Source: Actinoallomurus sp040655075 (lineage in GTDB: Bacteria; Actinomycetota; Actinomycetes; Streptosporangiales; Streptosporangiaceae). From it: DNA of 64,000 nt. The stretch is taken from positions 45,536 to 109,535 of the forward strand of contig NZ_JBFAJC010000036.1 of NCBI RefSeq assembly GCF_040655075.1, read 5' to 3'. The position numbers were made by a program, and so were the translations under genes. Of the stretch, positions 31,793 through 41,263 are shown one piece after another. The notes under the pieces were generated by a model. It searched no databases and was not told the origin of the DNA. It saw nothing but the letters and a program-made list of their open reading frames with translations. The first letter of the stretch is position 1; every line of letters starts with the position of its first letter.

Positions 31793-34700
31793 CCCGGGTG
31801 GAGGCGCCACCCGGCACGGCCGACGGGCCGGACGGCGTCGATGAGCGGCTGCGTGAACGCCTGCGGGTCTTCCTGTGCTGCGCGCTCCTGACGCTGCTCG
31901 CGACGGCGACGCGGCCGGGCCGGATCGTCCCGGACACCAAGATTGACATGGCGGTGAACCCGCTCGGCTTCCTCGGGCGGGCGTTGCACCTGTGGGACAT
32001 CGAGCAGTTCGGGCAGCTGCAAAACCAGGTGTCGGGCTACCTGTTCCCGATGGGTCCGTTCTACGCGCTGGGCCATCTCGTCGGGATGCCGCCCTGGATC
32101 ACCCAGCGCGTGTGGCTGGCGACGCTCTTGTGCGCCGCCTTCCTCGGGGCCCGCCGTCTCGCCGAACGCCTGGGCATCGGCACGCCGGCCACGCGGCTGG
32201 TCGGCGCGCTCGCGTACGCGCTCGGCCCGCACGGGCTGGCCTCCCTCGGCATCAACTCCTCCGAGTACCTGCCTCTCGCCATGCTGCCGTGGATGGTGGT
32301 GCCCCTGGTCGGCGCCGCCCGCGGCGGGGGAAGGGTGCGCGCGGCGGCCCGGTCCGGGCTGGCCGTCGCCTGCTGCGGCGGCATCAACGGCACCGCGACG
32401 CTCGCGGTGCTCGTCGTCCCGGTCCTGTACGTGCTCACCCGGAGAACCGCAGGGCCCCGGCTGCTCCGCGTGCGCATCCTCACCTGGTGGGCGGTCGCGG
32501 TCGGCTGTGCGACCGCCTGGTGGTCCGTGCCGCTCCTCCTTCTCGGCCGGTACGCCTACTCCTGGCTGCTCTACACCGAGAAGGCCGCGACGACGACCGC
32601 GACGACCGATCCGGCCGACGTCCTGCGTGGCACGGAACGCTGGGTGAACTTCCTCATGGTCGACGGACGAGCCTGGTGGCCGCTCGGCCACGCGTTCGCT
32701 ACCGAGACGTTCCCGGTCCTGTGCACCGGCCTCATCGCCGCCCTCGGGCTGGCCGGGCTCGTCCGCGCCCGGCTCCCCGAGCGGACCTTCCTCATCCTCA
32801 CCCTGCTGACCGGGCTGACCGTCATGGTCGCCGGGCACACGGGCCCGCTCGCCCCGGCCGTACGGGACCTGATCGACGGGCCGCTCGCCCCGTTCCGCAA
32901 CCTCTACAAGTTCGACGGCCTGGTACGCCTTCCGTTGGCCCTGGGCATCGCACACCTGCTCGCGTTCCCTTCCCGGCGCCGGTGGGTGCCGATCGGAGCG
33001 GCGGCCGCCCTGACCGGGGTGATGCTGTCCGCGCTGAGCACCGGCCTGACCGCCGAGGGTGCCTTCCCGAAGGTCCCGCAGTACTGGCGCGACGCCGCCG
33101 ACTGGCTGAACGGCCGCGCCGGCGACCAGGGTGTCCTGGCCGTCCCCGGTGCGCGCTTCGGCGAGTACCTGTGGGGACGCCCCATGGACGAGATCACCCA
33201 GCCGCTGCTGAACGTCCGCTGGGGAGAGCGGCAGCTCGTCCCCGCCGGATCCTCGGGCTTCACCCGGATGTTGGACGCGATCGACCAGCGGATCACCAGT
33301 GGCCAGGGATCGGCGGGCCTGACCGAGGTCCTGGCCCGGATGGGCGTCCGGTACCTCCTCGTCCGCAACGACCTGCGCCGCGACGACCTGCGCGGCGCGT
33401 GGCCCGCCCGCGTCCACCAGGCTCTGGACGACTCACCCGGTATCCGGCGCGTGGCCTGGTTCGGCGGTGTGCCGGCCGGCTCGACCCTGCCCGACGACGC
33501 GGTGAGCTCCCCGGACCAGCCGTACGCGCCCGTCGAGATCTACGAGGTCGAGGGCGCGGACGACGCGGTCGGCCTGCTCGACGCCGACCGGGCGCTGCGG
33601 CTGTACGGCTCGCCCGAGGCCCTGCTCACCATGGCCGACGACGGCGTGCTGGACGACCGGCCCGTCCTGTACGGCGACGATGACCCCAAAGCCGTCGGCA
33701 GGCCCGTCGTCGCCGACTCCCTGCGCCGGGTCGAACGCGACTTCGGGGAGCTGCGCGGCCACACCTCGCCCACCCTGACCATCGCCGAGCGGGCGAACGT
33801 GCCCGCCACCCGGCGGGACATCCTCGAACCCGGCTGGGACCGCTACTCGACGGTCGCCGCCTACACCGGCATCAAGGACGTCACGGCCTCCGCCTCCGCG
33901 TCGGACGTCACCTCGCCGGCCGAACTCGACCAGCCCGGTGCCCTCCCGTACGCCGCCCTGGACGGCGATCCGCGGACGCGGTGGGAGAGCGGTGGCTGGA
34001 CCGGCCCCGTCGACCAGTGGCTGCGCGTCGACTTCGACCACCCGCTGACGCCCCGGAACGTCACGGCGACGTTCGCCCAGGACGACCGGCTCGGCCCGCC
34101 GCCGGACGAGATCGCCGTGGAGACCGAGACCGGCCGGGCCGTCCAGCACCTCGCCCGTACCTCCGCAGCCCAGCCCCTCCGCGTGCCCGCGGGGACGACC
34201 CGATGGCTGCGGATCCGCGTCCTCTCACTCACCGCACGGCCCGCCGTACCCGCCGCCGCCCGCGTCGCCATCTCCGAACTGCACGTCGACGGCGTGCACG
34301 CCGCCCGCGAGTACCGTCTGCCCGCCGTCCCGGCGGGCGCCACCGTGGTCATGTCCCGGTCGCCGGGCGCGCTGCCCGCCTGCATGCGGGGCTCGATCCG
34401 CTGGGTCTGCTCCCCCTTCTTCGAACGCCGGGGCGAGGAGCCAGGCTTCGACCGCGTCCTGACCGCCGCCCGTACGGGCACCGCCGAGCTGACCGGAACG
34501 GCGGCGCTCACCGACCCGGGCCTGATCCAGCGGTACACCTCCACCGATCCCCGGCTGAAGGTCACGGCGAGCTCGACGCTGACCCAGGAGCCCGCGACGC
34601 TGCCGCGCGCCGCGTTCGACGCCGACCCGGCGACCACGTGGGTGCCCGCGACCGGGGACCGTGCCCCGTGGCTGTCCCTGTCGTGGGGCCGCAAGCTCGA

Positions 34701-35859
34701 GGTCGGGCGGATCACCGTACGGCGTCCGGCGGGCGCGGCCTACCTGACCCAGGTCCGCCTGGAAGGGGACGCCGGCCAGTGGCGCGAGGTCCCGCTCGAC
34801 GACACCGGCCGCCTGTCGTTCAAGCCCATGCGCACGAGTCGTCTGACGCTGCGCTTCTCCGGCCTGCCGCAGGTGACGGACGTGACCGTGCCCGGAGTGA
34901 AGCCGTTCGTGACGCTCCCCGACGCCCGCGTCCCCCTCCCGTGCGGCTTCGGTCCGAGGCTGCGGTTGAACGGAGCCGACGTGCCGACCCACGCGACGGC
35001 GACGTACGCGGACCTCCTGCAGGGCCGCTCCGTCCGCTTCCATGCCTGCCGTACGGTCGCGCTCAAGGCCGGGGACGACCGGCTGGCCCAGGTGCCCTTC
35101 GACGCCTTCCGCGTCGACTCGGCGGTGCTGACCCCGGCCGGTGCCGGCGCCGGCACCACTCCGGCCCGCGAATCCTCGCCGGTGACCGTGACACGGTGGA
35201 CGTCACATCACCGGCAGGTCGAGGTCTCGGCGCAGCGCGCCTCGTACCTCGTGGTCAACGAGAACTTCAACGCCGGATGGCGGGCGACGATCGGCGGCCG
35301 GACGCTGCGCCCGGTGCGCATCGACGGCTGGCGGCAGGCGTGGGCGCTCCCGGCGGGGACGGTCGGCACCGTCCGCCTGTCGTACGCGCCCGACCGCCCC
35401 TACCAGGCCGCCGTCCTGCTCGGCCTGAACTTCCTGGTCGTCCTGGTGATCGCGGCGCTGTGGCCGTCCCGCTCCCGGCAGGAGGTGGAGCCGGTCGTGC
35501 GCGAGCGGGGGGCGTTCACCGTCGTCCTGACGATCGGAGCGGCCGCCGGCCTCGGGTACTGGACCGGCGGCGTCGCCGCACTGGCCGTGGCGGCGCTCGC
35601 CGCGATGGTGTTCGCCGTGGCCCCCGGCAGGTGGCGCGCACGCGCGGCTGTTCCATGGCTCCCGGCGGCGGCGATGCTCACCGCGACGGTGTCCCTGATC
35701 GTCGGCTTCCGGCTCCAGGCGGCGCAGAACACCGCGGCGCATTTCTTCGCCGAGACCCTGCCTCAGCTGCTCTGCCTGCTCATCGCCGCCCGCCTCCTCG
35801 CGGCGTTGGCCGACCGCCCGGATACCTTCCCAGGCCGTCGGCCACATCGAACCACCTGA
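31780..35859 (+). CDS. AftD-like alpha-(1->3)-arabinofuranosyltransferase family protein (GT-C)
   Basis: This 1359-residue GT-C membrane enzyme has the AftD/DUF3367 layout. An N-terminal polytopic region (about 25-450) contains YALGPHGLASLGINSSEYLPLAMLPW. Extracytoplasmic domains follow, including two discoidin (F5/8C)-like carbohydrate-binding modules near residues 715-860 (YAALDGDPRTRWES) and 935-1065 (AAFDADPATTWVP). A C-terminal membrane region runs from about 1205. Mycobacterial AftD adds arabinofuranose branches in arabinogalactan and lipoarabinomannan. The acceptor in organisms without mycolate envelopes is unknown. The ATG at 31780 was chosen because the frame upstream is repeat sequence. 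GTG codons inside the repeats are weak alternatives. Confidence 0.88.
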   Translation: MAALTRVEAPPGTADGPDGVDERLRERLRVFLCCALLTLLATATRPGRIVPDTKIDMAVNPLGFLGRALHLWDIEQFGQLQNQVSGYLFPMGPFYALGHLVGMPPWITQRVWLATLLCAAFLGARRLAERLGIGTPATRLVGALAYALGPHGLASLGINSSEYLPLAMLPWMVVPLVGAARGGGRVRAAARSGLAVACCGGINGTATLAVLVVPVLYVLTRRTAGPRLLRVRILTWWAVAVGCATAWWSVPLLLLGRYAYSWLLYTEKAATTTATTDPADVLRGTERWVNFLMVDGRAWWPLGHAFATETFPVLCTGLIAALGLAGLVRARLPERTFLILTLLTGLTVMVAGHTGPLAPAVRDLIDGPLAPFRNLYKFDGLVRLPLALGIAHLLAFPSRRRWVPIGAAAALTGVMLSALSTGLTAEGAFPKVPQYWRDAADWLNGRAGDQGVLAVPGARFGEYLWGRPMDEITQPLLNVRWGERQLVPAGSSGFTRMLDAIDQRITSGQGSAGLTEVLARMGVRYLLVRNDLRRDDLRGAWPARVHQALDDSPGIRRVAWFGGVPAGSTLPDDAVSSPDQPYAPVEIYEVEGADDAVGLLDADRALRLYGSPEALLTMADDGVLDDRPVLYGDDDPKAVGRPVVADSLRRVERDFGELRGHTSPTLTIAERANVPATRRDILEPGWDRYSTVAAYTGIKDVTASASASDVTSPAELDQPGALPYAALDGDPRTRWESGGWTGPVDQWLRVDFDHPLTPRNVTATFAQDDRLGPPPDEIAVETETGRAVQHLARTSAAQPLRVPAGTTRWLRIRVLSLTARPAVPAAARVAISELHVDGVHAAREYRLPAVPAGATVVMSRSPGALPACMRGSIRWVCSPFFERRGEEPGFDRVLTAARTGTAELTGTAALTDPGLIQRYTSTDPRLKVTASSTLTQEPATLPRAAFDADPATTWVPATGDRAPWLSLSWGRKLEVGRITVRRPAGAAYLTQVRLEGDAGQWREVPLDDTGRLSFKPMRTSRLTLRFSGLPQVTDVTVPGVKPFVTLPDARVPLPCGFGPRLRLNGADVPTHATATYADLLQGRSVRFHACRTVALKAGDDRLAQVPFDAFRVDSAVLTPAGAGAGTTPARESSPVTVTRWTSHHRQVEVSAQRASYLVVNENFNAGWRATIGGRTLRPVRIDGWRQAWALPAGTVGTVRLSYAPDRPYQAAVLLGLNFLVVLVIAALWPSRSRQEVEPVVRERGAFTVVLTIGAAAGLGYWTGGVAALAVAALAAMVFAVAPGRWRARAAVPWLPAAAMLTATVSLIVGFRLQAAQNTAAHFFAETLPQLLCLLIAARLLAALADRPDTFPGRRPHRTT

Positions 35860-35899
35860 GTCGGAGGCGTCGAGCGGCGCTCGCTGGTAGAGAGCGCCG

Positions 35900-36823
35900 T
35901 CAGGCGGCGGCGAAGAACGCCCGGACGGTGAAGCCGATCCATTCGGGGTTGGCCCAGGTACTCCAGCGGGCGCGGGCCTCCTGATCGAGCCGGTCCACGG
36001 CCTCCTCGACGGAGGTGCCCGCCGTCTTGAGGTCGGTGACGCGTTCGCGGACGTGGGCGAGGTAGTCGCGGACGTCGCGGATGAGCCCGATGTCGGTGAC
36101 CTCGCCGTGTCCGGGCACGACCGTCCGCGGATCGATGGCCAGCAGCTCGTCGAGGACCTCGATCCAGCGGCCGCCGTCCACATCGGTGTCGTACGGGGGC
36201 ATGTAGGGCGCGATGGGGAACATCCGCGTCTCGATCAGGTCGCCGCCGAAGAGCACGTCGCCGTCGACGAGCACCGTCTGGTCGCCCGCGGTGTGCGCCG
36301 GACCCCACTCGCGCAGCACGGCGGTGCGTCCGCCGAGGTCGAGCCGTGCCTCGCTTTCATAGGTGACATCGGGGTCCACGAACTCGACGTCCGCCAGTTC
36401 GGCGGCGATGTTCTCGCTCAGGCCCTTGAACATGTCCAGGTAGGCGGCGCCCTTGCGCCGGAGCTCCTCGTGCTGTGCCCGGTTGTAGATGATCGTGGCC
36501 GAGCCGCGGAACGCCTGTGCGCCGAACCCGTGTTCGGGGTGGAAGTGTGTGAGCGTCAGGTACAGCCGCCGGCCGCCCGCCAGGCGCTCGGCCTGGCCGA
36601 GCACGTACGCGCCGTTGCGGGGGCCGACGCCGGTATCGATGACGAGCACGGCGCGCTCGCCGACGACGATGCCCACGTTGGGGACGATCGGGACCCGCCG
36701 GTCCGGGATCACGAACACGCCGTCGGCGACCTCGACGGGCTCACCCTGCACGATCGGCGCGGGCGCGGAGCTGAGGTCGGGAGGAGCTTGACCCGCGGAC
36801 GACGCGGACTCGGGAACGCTCAT
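35900..36823 (-). CDS. MBL-fold metallo-hydrolase
   Basis: This 307-residue cytoplasmic hydrolase has the metallo-beta-lactamase fold. VLVIDTGVGPRNG is the typical first strand. THFHPEHGFGA corresponds to HxHxDH, with Glu in place of Asp. GPAHTAGDQTVLVDGDVLFGGDL supplies further ligands, and DPRTVVPGHGEV the last His. The D-to-E change may alter the second metal site. The substrate is unknown. Divergent from a TetR gene with palindromes between, it is a likely repression target. The start at 36823 has GGAG upstream. Confidence 0.86.
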   Translation of the reverse strand: MSVPESASSAGQAPPDLSSAPAPIVQGEPVEVADGVFVIPDRRVPIVPNVGIVVGERAVLVIDTGVGPRNGAYVLGQAERLAGGRRLYLTLTHFHPEHGFGAQAFRGSATIIYNRAQHEELRRKGAAYLDMFKGLSENIAAELADVEFVDPDVTYESEARLDLGGRTAVLREWGPAHTAGDQTVLVDGDVLFGGDLIETRMFPIAPYMPPYDTDVDGGRWIEVLDELLAIDPRTVVPGHGEVTDIGLIRDVRDYLAHVRERVTDLKTAGTSVEEAVDRLDQEARARWSTWANPEWIGFTVRAFFAAA

Positions 36824-36837
36824 CGGAAGACTCCAAT

Positions 36838-36897
36838 CTGAGCAACGTTCAGTTCGTGCTCCGAACGTAACACACAATCTGAACGGTATTAAGATTG
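36838..36897. promoter_or_regulatory. Operator-like inverted repeats between MBL hydrolase and TetR genes
   Basis: CTGAGCAACGTTCAG at 36838-36852 is a near-palindrome. CAATCT (36875-36880) and AGATTG (36892-36897) form a second inverted repeat enclosing CTGAACG. TATTAA at 36887 is well placed as a -10 for a leaderless TetR transcript beginning at about 36902, so the second repeat would overlap the promoter. Confidence 0.45.
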
Positions 36898-36901
36898 GGT
36901 C

Positions 36902-37570
36902 ATGGCCGACCGTCCGTACCACCATGGCGACCTCCGTACCGCCCTCCTCGACACCGCCGAGGCCCTGATCCGGGAGCGAGGCGTCGATGGGTGGTCGCTG
37001 CGCGAGGTCAGCGTCCGTGTCGGCGTCAGCCCGAGCGCCGCCTACCACCACTTCGCCTCGCGCGACGCGCTCGTACAGGCCCTGTCGCAACGCGTCCTCG
37101 CCAGGCTCGGCGAACGCCTGACCGACGCGGTCGAGCGCGCACGCGGCGACGGCGCGGACGGCCTGGTCGCCTTCGGGTGCGGCTACGTGCGCTGGGCCCT
37201 GGAGGATCCCGCCGTGGCCCGGCACTGGCTGGCGTTCAACGCGGGAGGCGGCGATCCGACGGCTCTCCACCCCCACCACATCCTCGCCGCGGAGCTCGAC
37301 CGCCTGGTCGAATCCGGCGACCTGCCTGCAGCGGCCCGCCCCGGAGCCGACTTCGTCGTCTGGGCGGCCGTGCACGGCCTCGCAGCCCTGCTCGTCCACG
37401 GGCTGATGCGCCTCGAGACCCCCCAGGCCGTGGACGACCAGGCGGAGCGCGTCGTCCGCTCCACACTGATCGGCCTGGCCCGGCAGACACCCCCTCCGCT
37501 GGGCTGGCCCACCCCCCGCTCCGACTACACCGAGCGCGTCACCGGCGCTCCCGACGGCCAGGCCGGGTAG
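36902..37570 (+). CDS. TetR/AcrR family regulator
   Basis: This 222-residue regulator has an N-terminal HTH (DLRTALLDTAEALIRERGVDGWSLREVSVRVGVSPSAAYHHFASRDALV, about 7-52). The C-terminal ligand domain contains HWLAFNAGG and VVWAAVHGLAALLVHGLM, the TetR_C_33/WHG type. It is divergent from the metallo-hydrolase with shared palindromes, suggesting autorepression and control of that gene. The start codon lies about one turn from a TATTAA -10, so the mRNA may be leaderless. Confidence 0.88.
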   Translation: MADRPYHHGDLRTALLDTAEALIRERGVDGWSLREVSVRVGVSPSAAYHHFASRDALVQALSQRVLARLGERLTDAVERARGDGADGLVAFGCGYVRWALEDPAVARHWLAFNAGGGDPTALHPHHILAAELDRLVESGDLPAAARPGADFVVWAAVHGLAALLVHGLMRLETPQAVDDQAERVVRSTLIGLARQTPPPLGWPTPRSDYTERVTGAPDGQAG

Positions 37571-37576
37571 TCGTGT

Positions 37577-38029
37577 TCAGGTCGCGTCGGCTCGTAGTTC
37601 CTGGGTGGCCGATCGGTAGGCCTCGGTGACGCGGGTGAACATGTCCAGCAGCAAGGGAACGTGTTCCGGTCCGTAGTGCGCGCCGACGGCCCCCAGGTGC
37701 CGCCTGGATGCCTCGCAGGCGGCCTCGTAATCGCCCAGGCCGCCCTCGACCAGCTCGACGGTGACCGTGCGCCGATCACGCTCTCCACGCACTCGCCGCA
37801 CGTAGCCTGCCTTCTCCAGCCTGTCGATCAGCCGGGTCGTCGAGGCGGACGGCAGCCCCAGCTCCTCGGAGATCGCTCCTACGGCGAGTGGTCCGCGCGT
37901 CTCCAGCAGGATGGCGGCGGCGACGTCGACCGGCTGCAGGCCGAGCCGGTCGGCGACCGCCTCGTTGTGCAGGAGGACCGCGATCAGGAACTCGCGGAAG
38001 ACGGCCTCGTCCGGATGCTTGGGACCCAC
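37577..38029 (-). CDS. MarR family regulator
   Basis: This 150-residue winged-helix protein contains GPLAVGAISEELGLPSASTTRLIDRLEKAGYVRR (recognition helix) and the wing RGERDRRTVTVELVEGG. MarR dimers usually repress a divergent enzyme gene and release DNA on binding a phenolic ligand. The FAD monooxygenase starts 62 bp away on the other strand behind a direct/inverted repeat, a classic arrangement. The GTG start at 38029 is weakly supported. Confidence 0.86.
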   Translation of the reverse strand: MGPKHPDEAVFREFLIAVLLHNEAVADRLGLQPVDVAAAILLETRGPLAVGAISEELGLPSASTTRLIDRLEKAGYVRRVRGERDRRTVTVELVEGGLGDYEAACEASRRHLGAVGAHYGPEHVPLLLDMFTRVTEAYRSATQELRADAT

Positions 38030-38053
38030 CTGCTCAACCTACTCCACGGCGAT

Positions 38054-38087
38054 GTATCTTCAAACCGGAGATACTTCGAATCGGAGG
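38054..38087. promoter_or_regulatory. Operator-like repeat between MarR and monooxygenase genes
   Basis: GTATCT (38054-38059) and AGATAC (38069-38074) form an inverted repeat. The same region holds direct repeats TTCAAACCGGAG and TTCGAATCGGAG. The placement, just before the GGAGGGGAT ribosome binding site of the monooxygenase gene, fits a MarR operator. Confidence 0.5.
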
Positions 38088-38091
38088 GGAT

Positions 38092-39216
38092 ATGGAGATC
38101 ATCATCGCCGGCGCCGGAGTGGGCGGCCTGGCCGTCGCGCGCGTGCTGCTGGCCGCCGGGCACCAGGTGCGGGTCTACGAGCAGGCTCCGGCCCGGCGGA
38201 CCGGCGGTGCGGCGCTGAGCATCTTCAGCAACGGCACCGCCGTACTGCACGATCTCGGTGTCAGCCTGGACGGTGTCGGTGCCCGCATCGACCGGATCGA
38301 CTCGCTCACCGCCGACGGCAGGCTGCGCGCCGGCGCGAACATCGCTCACGCGGCCGAGCGGTACGGCTTCGAGACCAGGACGATCTCTCGGGGTCTCCTT
38401 TTGGAGCGTCTGGCCGACGGACTGCCCGACGACCTCGTCCACCACGCCAAGACCTGCGAGACCGTGACCCAGGACGACGACCGGGTGACGATGACCTTCA
38501 CCGACGGATCGACCGCCACGGGAGACATCCTCATCGGAGCCGACGGCCACCACTCCGCGGTGCGACGCCGCCTGTGGGGCGACGGCTCCGTCCGGGCGGC
38601 GACCTTCGGTACATGGCAGGGCCTCAGCCCCATCGACATCGACCTCACCCACTCTCACCGCAGCCTGATGATCACAGGACGAGAAGGCGCATGCGGGCTC
38701 ATGCCCGCTGGGGGCGGCCTGCTGCAGTGGTGGTTCGACGTGCGCTGGTCGCCCACCGACGAACGGCCCGCCGCCCCGCTGACCGAGCTGAGGCGCAGGT
38801 TCGGAGGGTGGGCGTCACCCGTGCCAGAGGTGCTCGCCGCCGCCTCCGAGGACGACCTCGACTTCTTCGGGCACCACTGGAACAAGGTCCGCCGAGTGTG
38901 GGGGGAGGGCCGCATCACCCTCGTCGGCGACGCCGCCCACACCATGCCGCCCACCCTGGGGCAGGGCGCCAACCAGACCCTCGAGGACGCGTGGGTGCTC
39001 GGCCGCCTGCTCGCCGACGATGGCGGCGATCCGGCGGTACGGCTGCGTTCCTACGAGGAGGCCCGTTACCCGCGCGTATCTCTGGTCTCCCGGTTGGCCA
39101 GGCGCAATCCCGCCAACTGGCGCATACCGCCGCTGATCGGTCGGCTGTTCCCCGAAACGTCCTACACCGCCATGCTCGCCCGCTACAGCAATCGCCTGAC
39201 CGCGGCTGCCGTGTAA
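38092..39216 (+). CDS. FAD-dependent aromatic-type monooxygenase
   Basis: This 374-residue group A flavin monooxygenase has the FAD motif IIAGAGVGGLAVARVLLAAGHQVRVYEQ at residues 3-30 and the DG motif in GADGHHSAVRR. The second FAD-phosphate motif is GDAAHTMPPTLGQGANQTLEDA. It hydroxylates a small aromatic or polyketide-like substrate using NAD(P)H and oxygen; the substrate is not evident. The start at 38092 has a strong ribosome binding site. It is divergent from and probably controlled by the adjacent MarR protein. Confidence 0.9.
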   Translation: MEIIIAGAGVGGLAVARVLLAAGHQVRVYEQAPARRTGGAALSIFSNGTAVLHDLGVSLDGVGARIDRIDSLTADGRLRAGANIAHAAERYGFETRTISRGLLLERLADGLPDDLVHHAKTCETVTQDDDRVTMTFTDGSTATGDILIGADGHHSAVRRRLWGDGSVRAATFGTWQGLSPIDIDLTHSHRSLMITGREGACGLMPAGGGLLQWWFDVRWSPTDERPAAPLTELRRRFGGWASPVPEVLAAASEDDLDFFGHHWNKVRRVWGEGRITLVGDAAHTMPPTLGQGANQTLEDAWVLGRLLADDGGDPAVRLRSYEEARYPRVSLVSRLARRNPANWRIPPLIGRLFPETSYTAMLARYSNRLTAAAV

Positions 39217-39247
39217 TCGCTCCTCAGGCCGAGCGGGTCGCCTGCAC

Positions 39248-40297
39248 TCACAACGGCCAGACCGGGTAGTCGACGTAGCCGCGCGCTCCGCCGGAGTAGT
39301 GGGTGTCCCGGTCACTGCCGGCCGTCGCGTGCCCCAGTGCGAACCGGCCGACCAGGTCGGGATTGGCGATGAAGAGCCGGGCGAAGGACACCGCGTCGGC
39401 GATCCCCGCCTCGACGATCTGGTCGCCCGTCTCCCGGTCGAAGCCGTGATTGGCGATCAGCGGCCCGTCGAAGAGCTTGCGGTACCGGGCGAAGACGTCG
39501 AAATCGGGACCAGGATCGCTGGGCACCGGGCCGCGAAGGTGCAGGTACGCGAGCGGCCGTCCGCTCAGCTCGGCCACGAGGGCGTCGTAGTCCGCCAGCG
39601 TCCGGTCGTCGGCTTTCCAGGGGTAGTCGCCGTCCGGCCGGTCGGCGGAGGGCTCGTCGTCGACGGTCCAGTACGGCGACAGCCGTACCCCGACACGCCG
39701 TCCGTCCCACGCCGCGGTCACCGCGTCGACCACCTCGAAGAGCAGGCGGTCCCGGCGGATGCCGTATCCGTCGGCCCGCCGGTTGAGCCGGGCATTGAGG
39801 AACTGCGCGATCAGGTGCGTTCCGTTGGCGGCGATCTCGACCCCGTCGAACCCGGCCCGGCGCGCGTTCTCGGACGCGGCGCCGTAATCCGCGATCGTTC
39901 GCCCGACGTCCGCGAGGGTCATCTCCCGCTCGGAGAGGGAGTGAACTCCGGCGTGCCAGAGTTGCAGGACGATGCGACCGCCAAGGGCGTGAACGACCCG
40001 GGTGACCCGGCTCCACGCGGCGACCTGCCGCTCGCCGTAGATGCCGGGGACGTTCGGGTAGAAGCCGATCGCCCGCTCGCTCGTCCAGGTGCCCTCGGCG
40101 ATGATCAGACCGGCGCCGGCCCGCTGGCCGTAGTACGCGGCGTGCAGGTCCGTCGGTGTCAGGTCCTCGTCGGTCGCGCGGCACCGCGTCAGCGGCGCCA
40201 TGACGACCCGGTTCGGCAGCCAGAGGTCTCCGAGCGTCACCGGCCGCAGCAATGCCCGGTCCCCGCCCCACTCGCTAATCTGCTCCTGTCGGATCAT
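39248..40297 (-). CDS. Old-yellow-enzyme-like flavin oxidoreductase with altered active site
   Basis: This 349-residue TIM-barrel flavoprotein of the NemA/alkene reductase family contains NRVVMAPLTRCRA, YYGQRAGAGLIIAEGTW, QLWHAG and NRRADGYGG-like segments. The usual VELHxANGY motif, which supplies His and Asn for substrate binding and Tyr as proton donor, reads VEIAANGTHL. The His position is missing by one residue and Tyr is replaced by Thr. The segment between QLWHAG and ADYGAA is also about 30 residues shorter than normal. Activity may be changed or lost. It is divergent from the ECF sigma gene. Confidence 0.86.
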   Translation of the reverse strand: MIRQEQISEWGGDRALLRPVTLGDLWLPNRVVMAPLTRCRATDEDLTPTDLHAAYYGQRAGAGLIIAEGTWTSERAIGFYPNVPGIYGERQVAAWSRVTRVVHALGGRIVLQLWHAGVHSLSEREMTLADVGRTIADYGAASENARRAGFDGVEIAANGTHLIAQFLNARLNRRADGYGIRRDRLLFEVVDAVTAAWDGRRVGVRLSPYWTVDDEPSADRPDGDYPWKADDRTLADYDALVAELSGRPLAYLHLRGPVPSDPGPDFDVFARYRKLFDGPLIANHGFDRETGDQIVEAGIADAVSFARLFIANPDLVGRFALGHATAGSDRDTHYSGGARGYVDYPVWPL

Positions 40298-40368
40298 TGA
40301 CCTTTCTCCCTCGTCGCTCGCTGATCGGTGGCACGAGACAGACGGAGCGCGACGGTGAAAGGTGACCG

Positions 40369-41262
40369 ATGGACGAGTACGACGAGTTGGGCGAGCGGTT
40401 CGAGGCGCATCGCGGGCAGTTGCGCGCGGTGGCCTACCGGATGCTGGGCTCCCTGAGCGAGGCGGACGACGCGGTCCAGGAGACCTGGCTCCGGCTCAGC
40501 CGCACCGACCTCGGCGGCATTGAGAATCTGGAGGCCTGGCTCCGTACGGTGGTGTCCCGGCTCTGCCTCGACATGCTGCGCACGCGCACGTCACGCCGGG
40601 AGGACCCGCTCGGGTGGCAGGTGCCCGCACCGGCACGGGACGACGACCCCGAGCAGGAGGCGGTCCTCATCGAATCGGTCGGCCGCGCGATGCTCGTGGT
40701 ACTGGACCGGCTCCCGCCCGCCGAACGCGTCGCCTTCGTGCTGCACGATCTGTTCGCCGTCCCGTTCGACCAGATCGCCCCCATCGTCGAGCGCACCCCG
40801 GTCGCGGCCAAGAAGCTCGCCAGCCGGGCACGCCATCGGGTACGCGGCACCGACCCGGTGCCGGACGCGGAGCTCGGCCGGCAGCGTCGCGTCGTCGAGG
40901 CATTCCTCGCCGCCGCCCGGAGCGGCGACCTGCACGCCCTGCTCGCCGTCCTGGCCCCGGACGTCGTACGGCGAGCCGACCCCATGGTGCTGACACCGGG
41001 CCGGGAGACGGTCGCCCGCGGCGCGGACACCGTGGCGCGCGAAACGCTGGTCTTCGGCCGCCGCGCGAAGTACGCGGAGCCGGCCCTGATCGACTGCCGG
41101 GTCGGCGCCGTGATCGCCCCGCGCGGCCGACTGCTCCTCGCCCTCACGATCAGGGCGGAGGGGGACCGCGTCGCGGAGTACGACATCATCGCCGACCCGG
41201 CACGCCTGCAGAGGCTCACCCTCGCGGTCCTGGATCCCCCGAGCGACGAGCGCGCCGAGTGA
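40369..41262 (+). CDS. ECF sigma factor, SigJ/ECF41-like
   Basis: This 297-residue sigma factor has region 2 (AVAYRMLGSLSEADDAVQETWLRL, about 20-45), region 4 (LPPAERVAFVLHDLFAVPFDQIAPIVERTPVAAKKLASRAR) and a C-terminal SnoaL/NTF2-like domain (about 175-290). The last acts as a built-in regulator in this group. I do not see the DGGGK motif typical of many ECF41 members. Such sigma factors usually drive a neighbouring carboxymuconolactone decarboxylase or oxidoreductase gene. Here the divergent flavin oxidoreductase is the likely target. Confidence 0.88.
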   Translation: MDEYDELGERFEAHRGQLRAVAYRMLGSLSEADDAVQETWLRLSRTDLGGIENLEAWLRTVVSRLCLDMLRTRTSRREDPLGWQVPAPARDDDPEQEAVLIESVGRAMLVVLDRLPPAERVAFVLHDLFAVPFDQIAPIVERTPVAAKKLASRARHRVRGTDPVPDAELGRQRRVVEAFLAAARSGDLHALLAVLAPDVVRRADPMVLTPGRETVARGADTVARETLVFGRRAKYAEPALIDCRVGAVIAPRGRLLLALTIRAEGDRVAEYDIIADPARLQRLTLAVLDPPSDERAE

Positions 41263-41263
41263 G

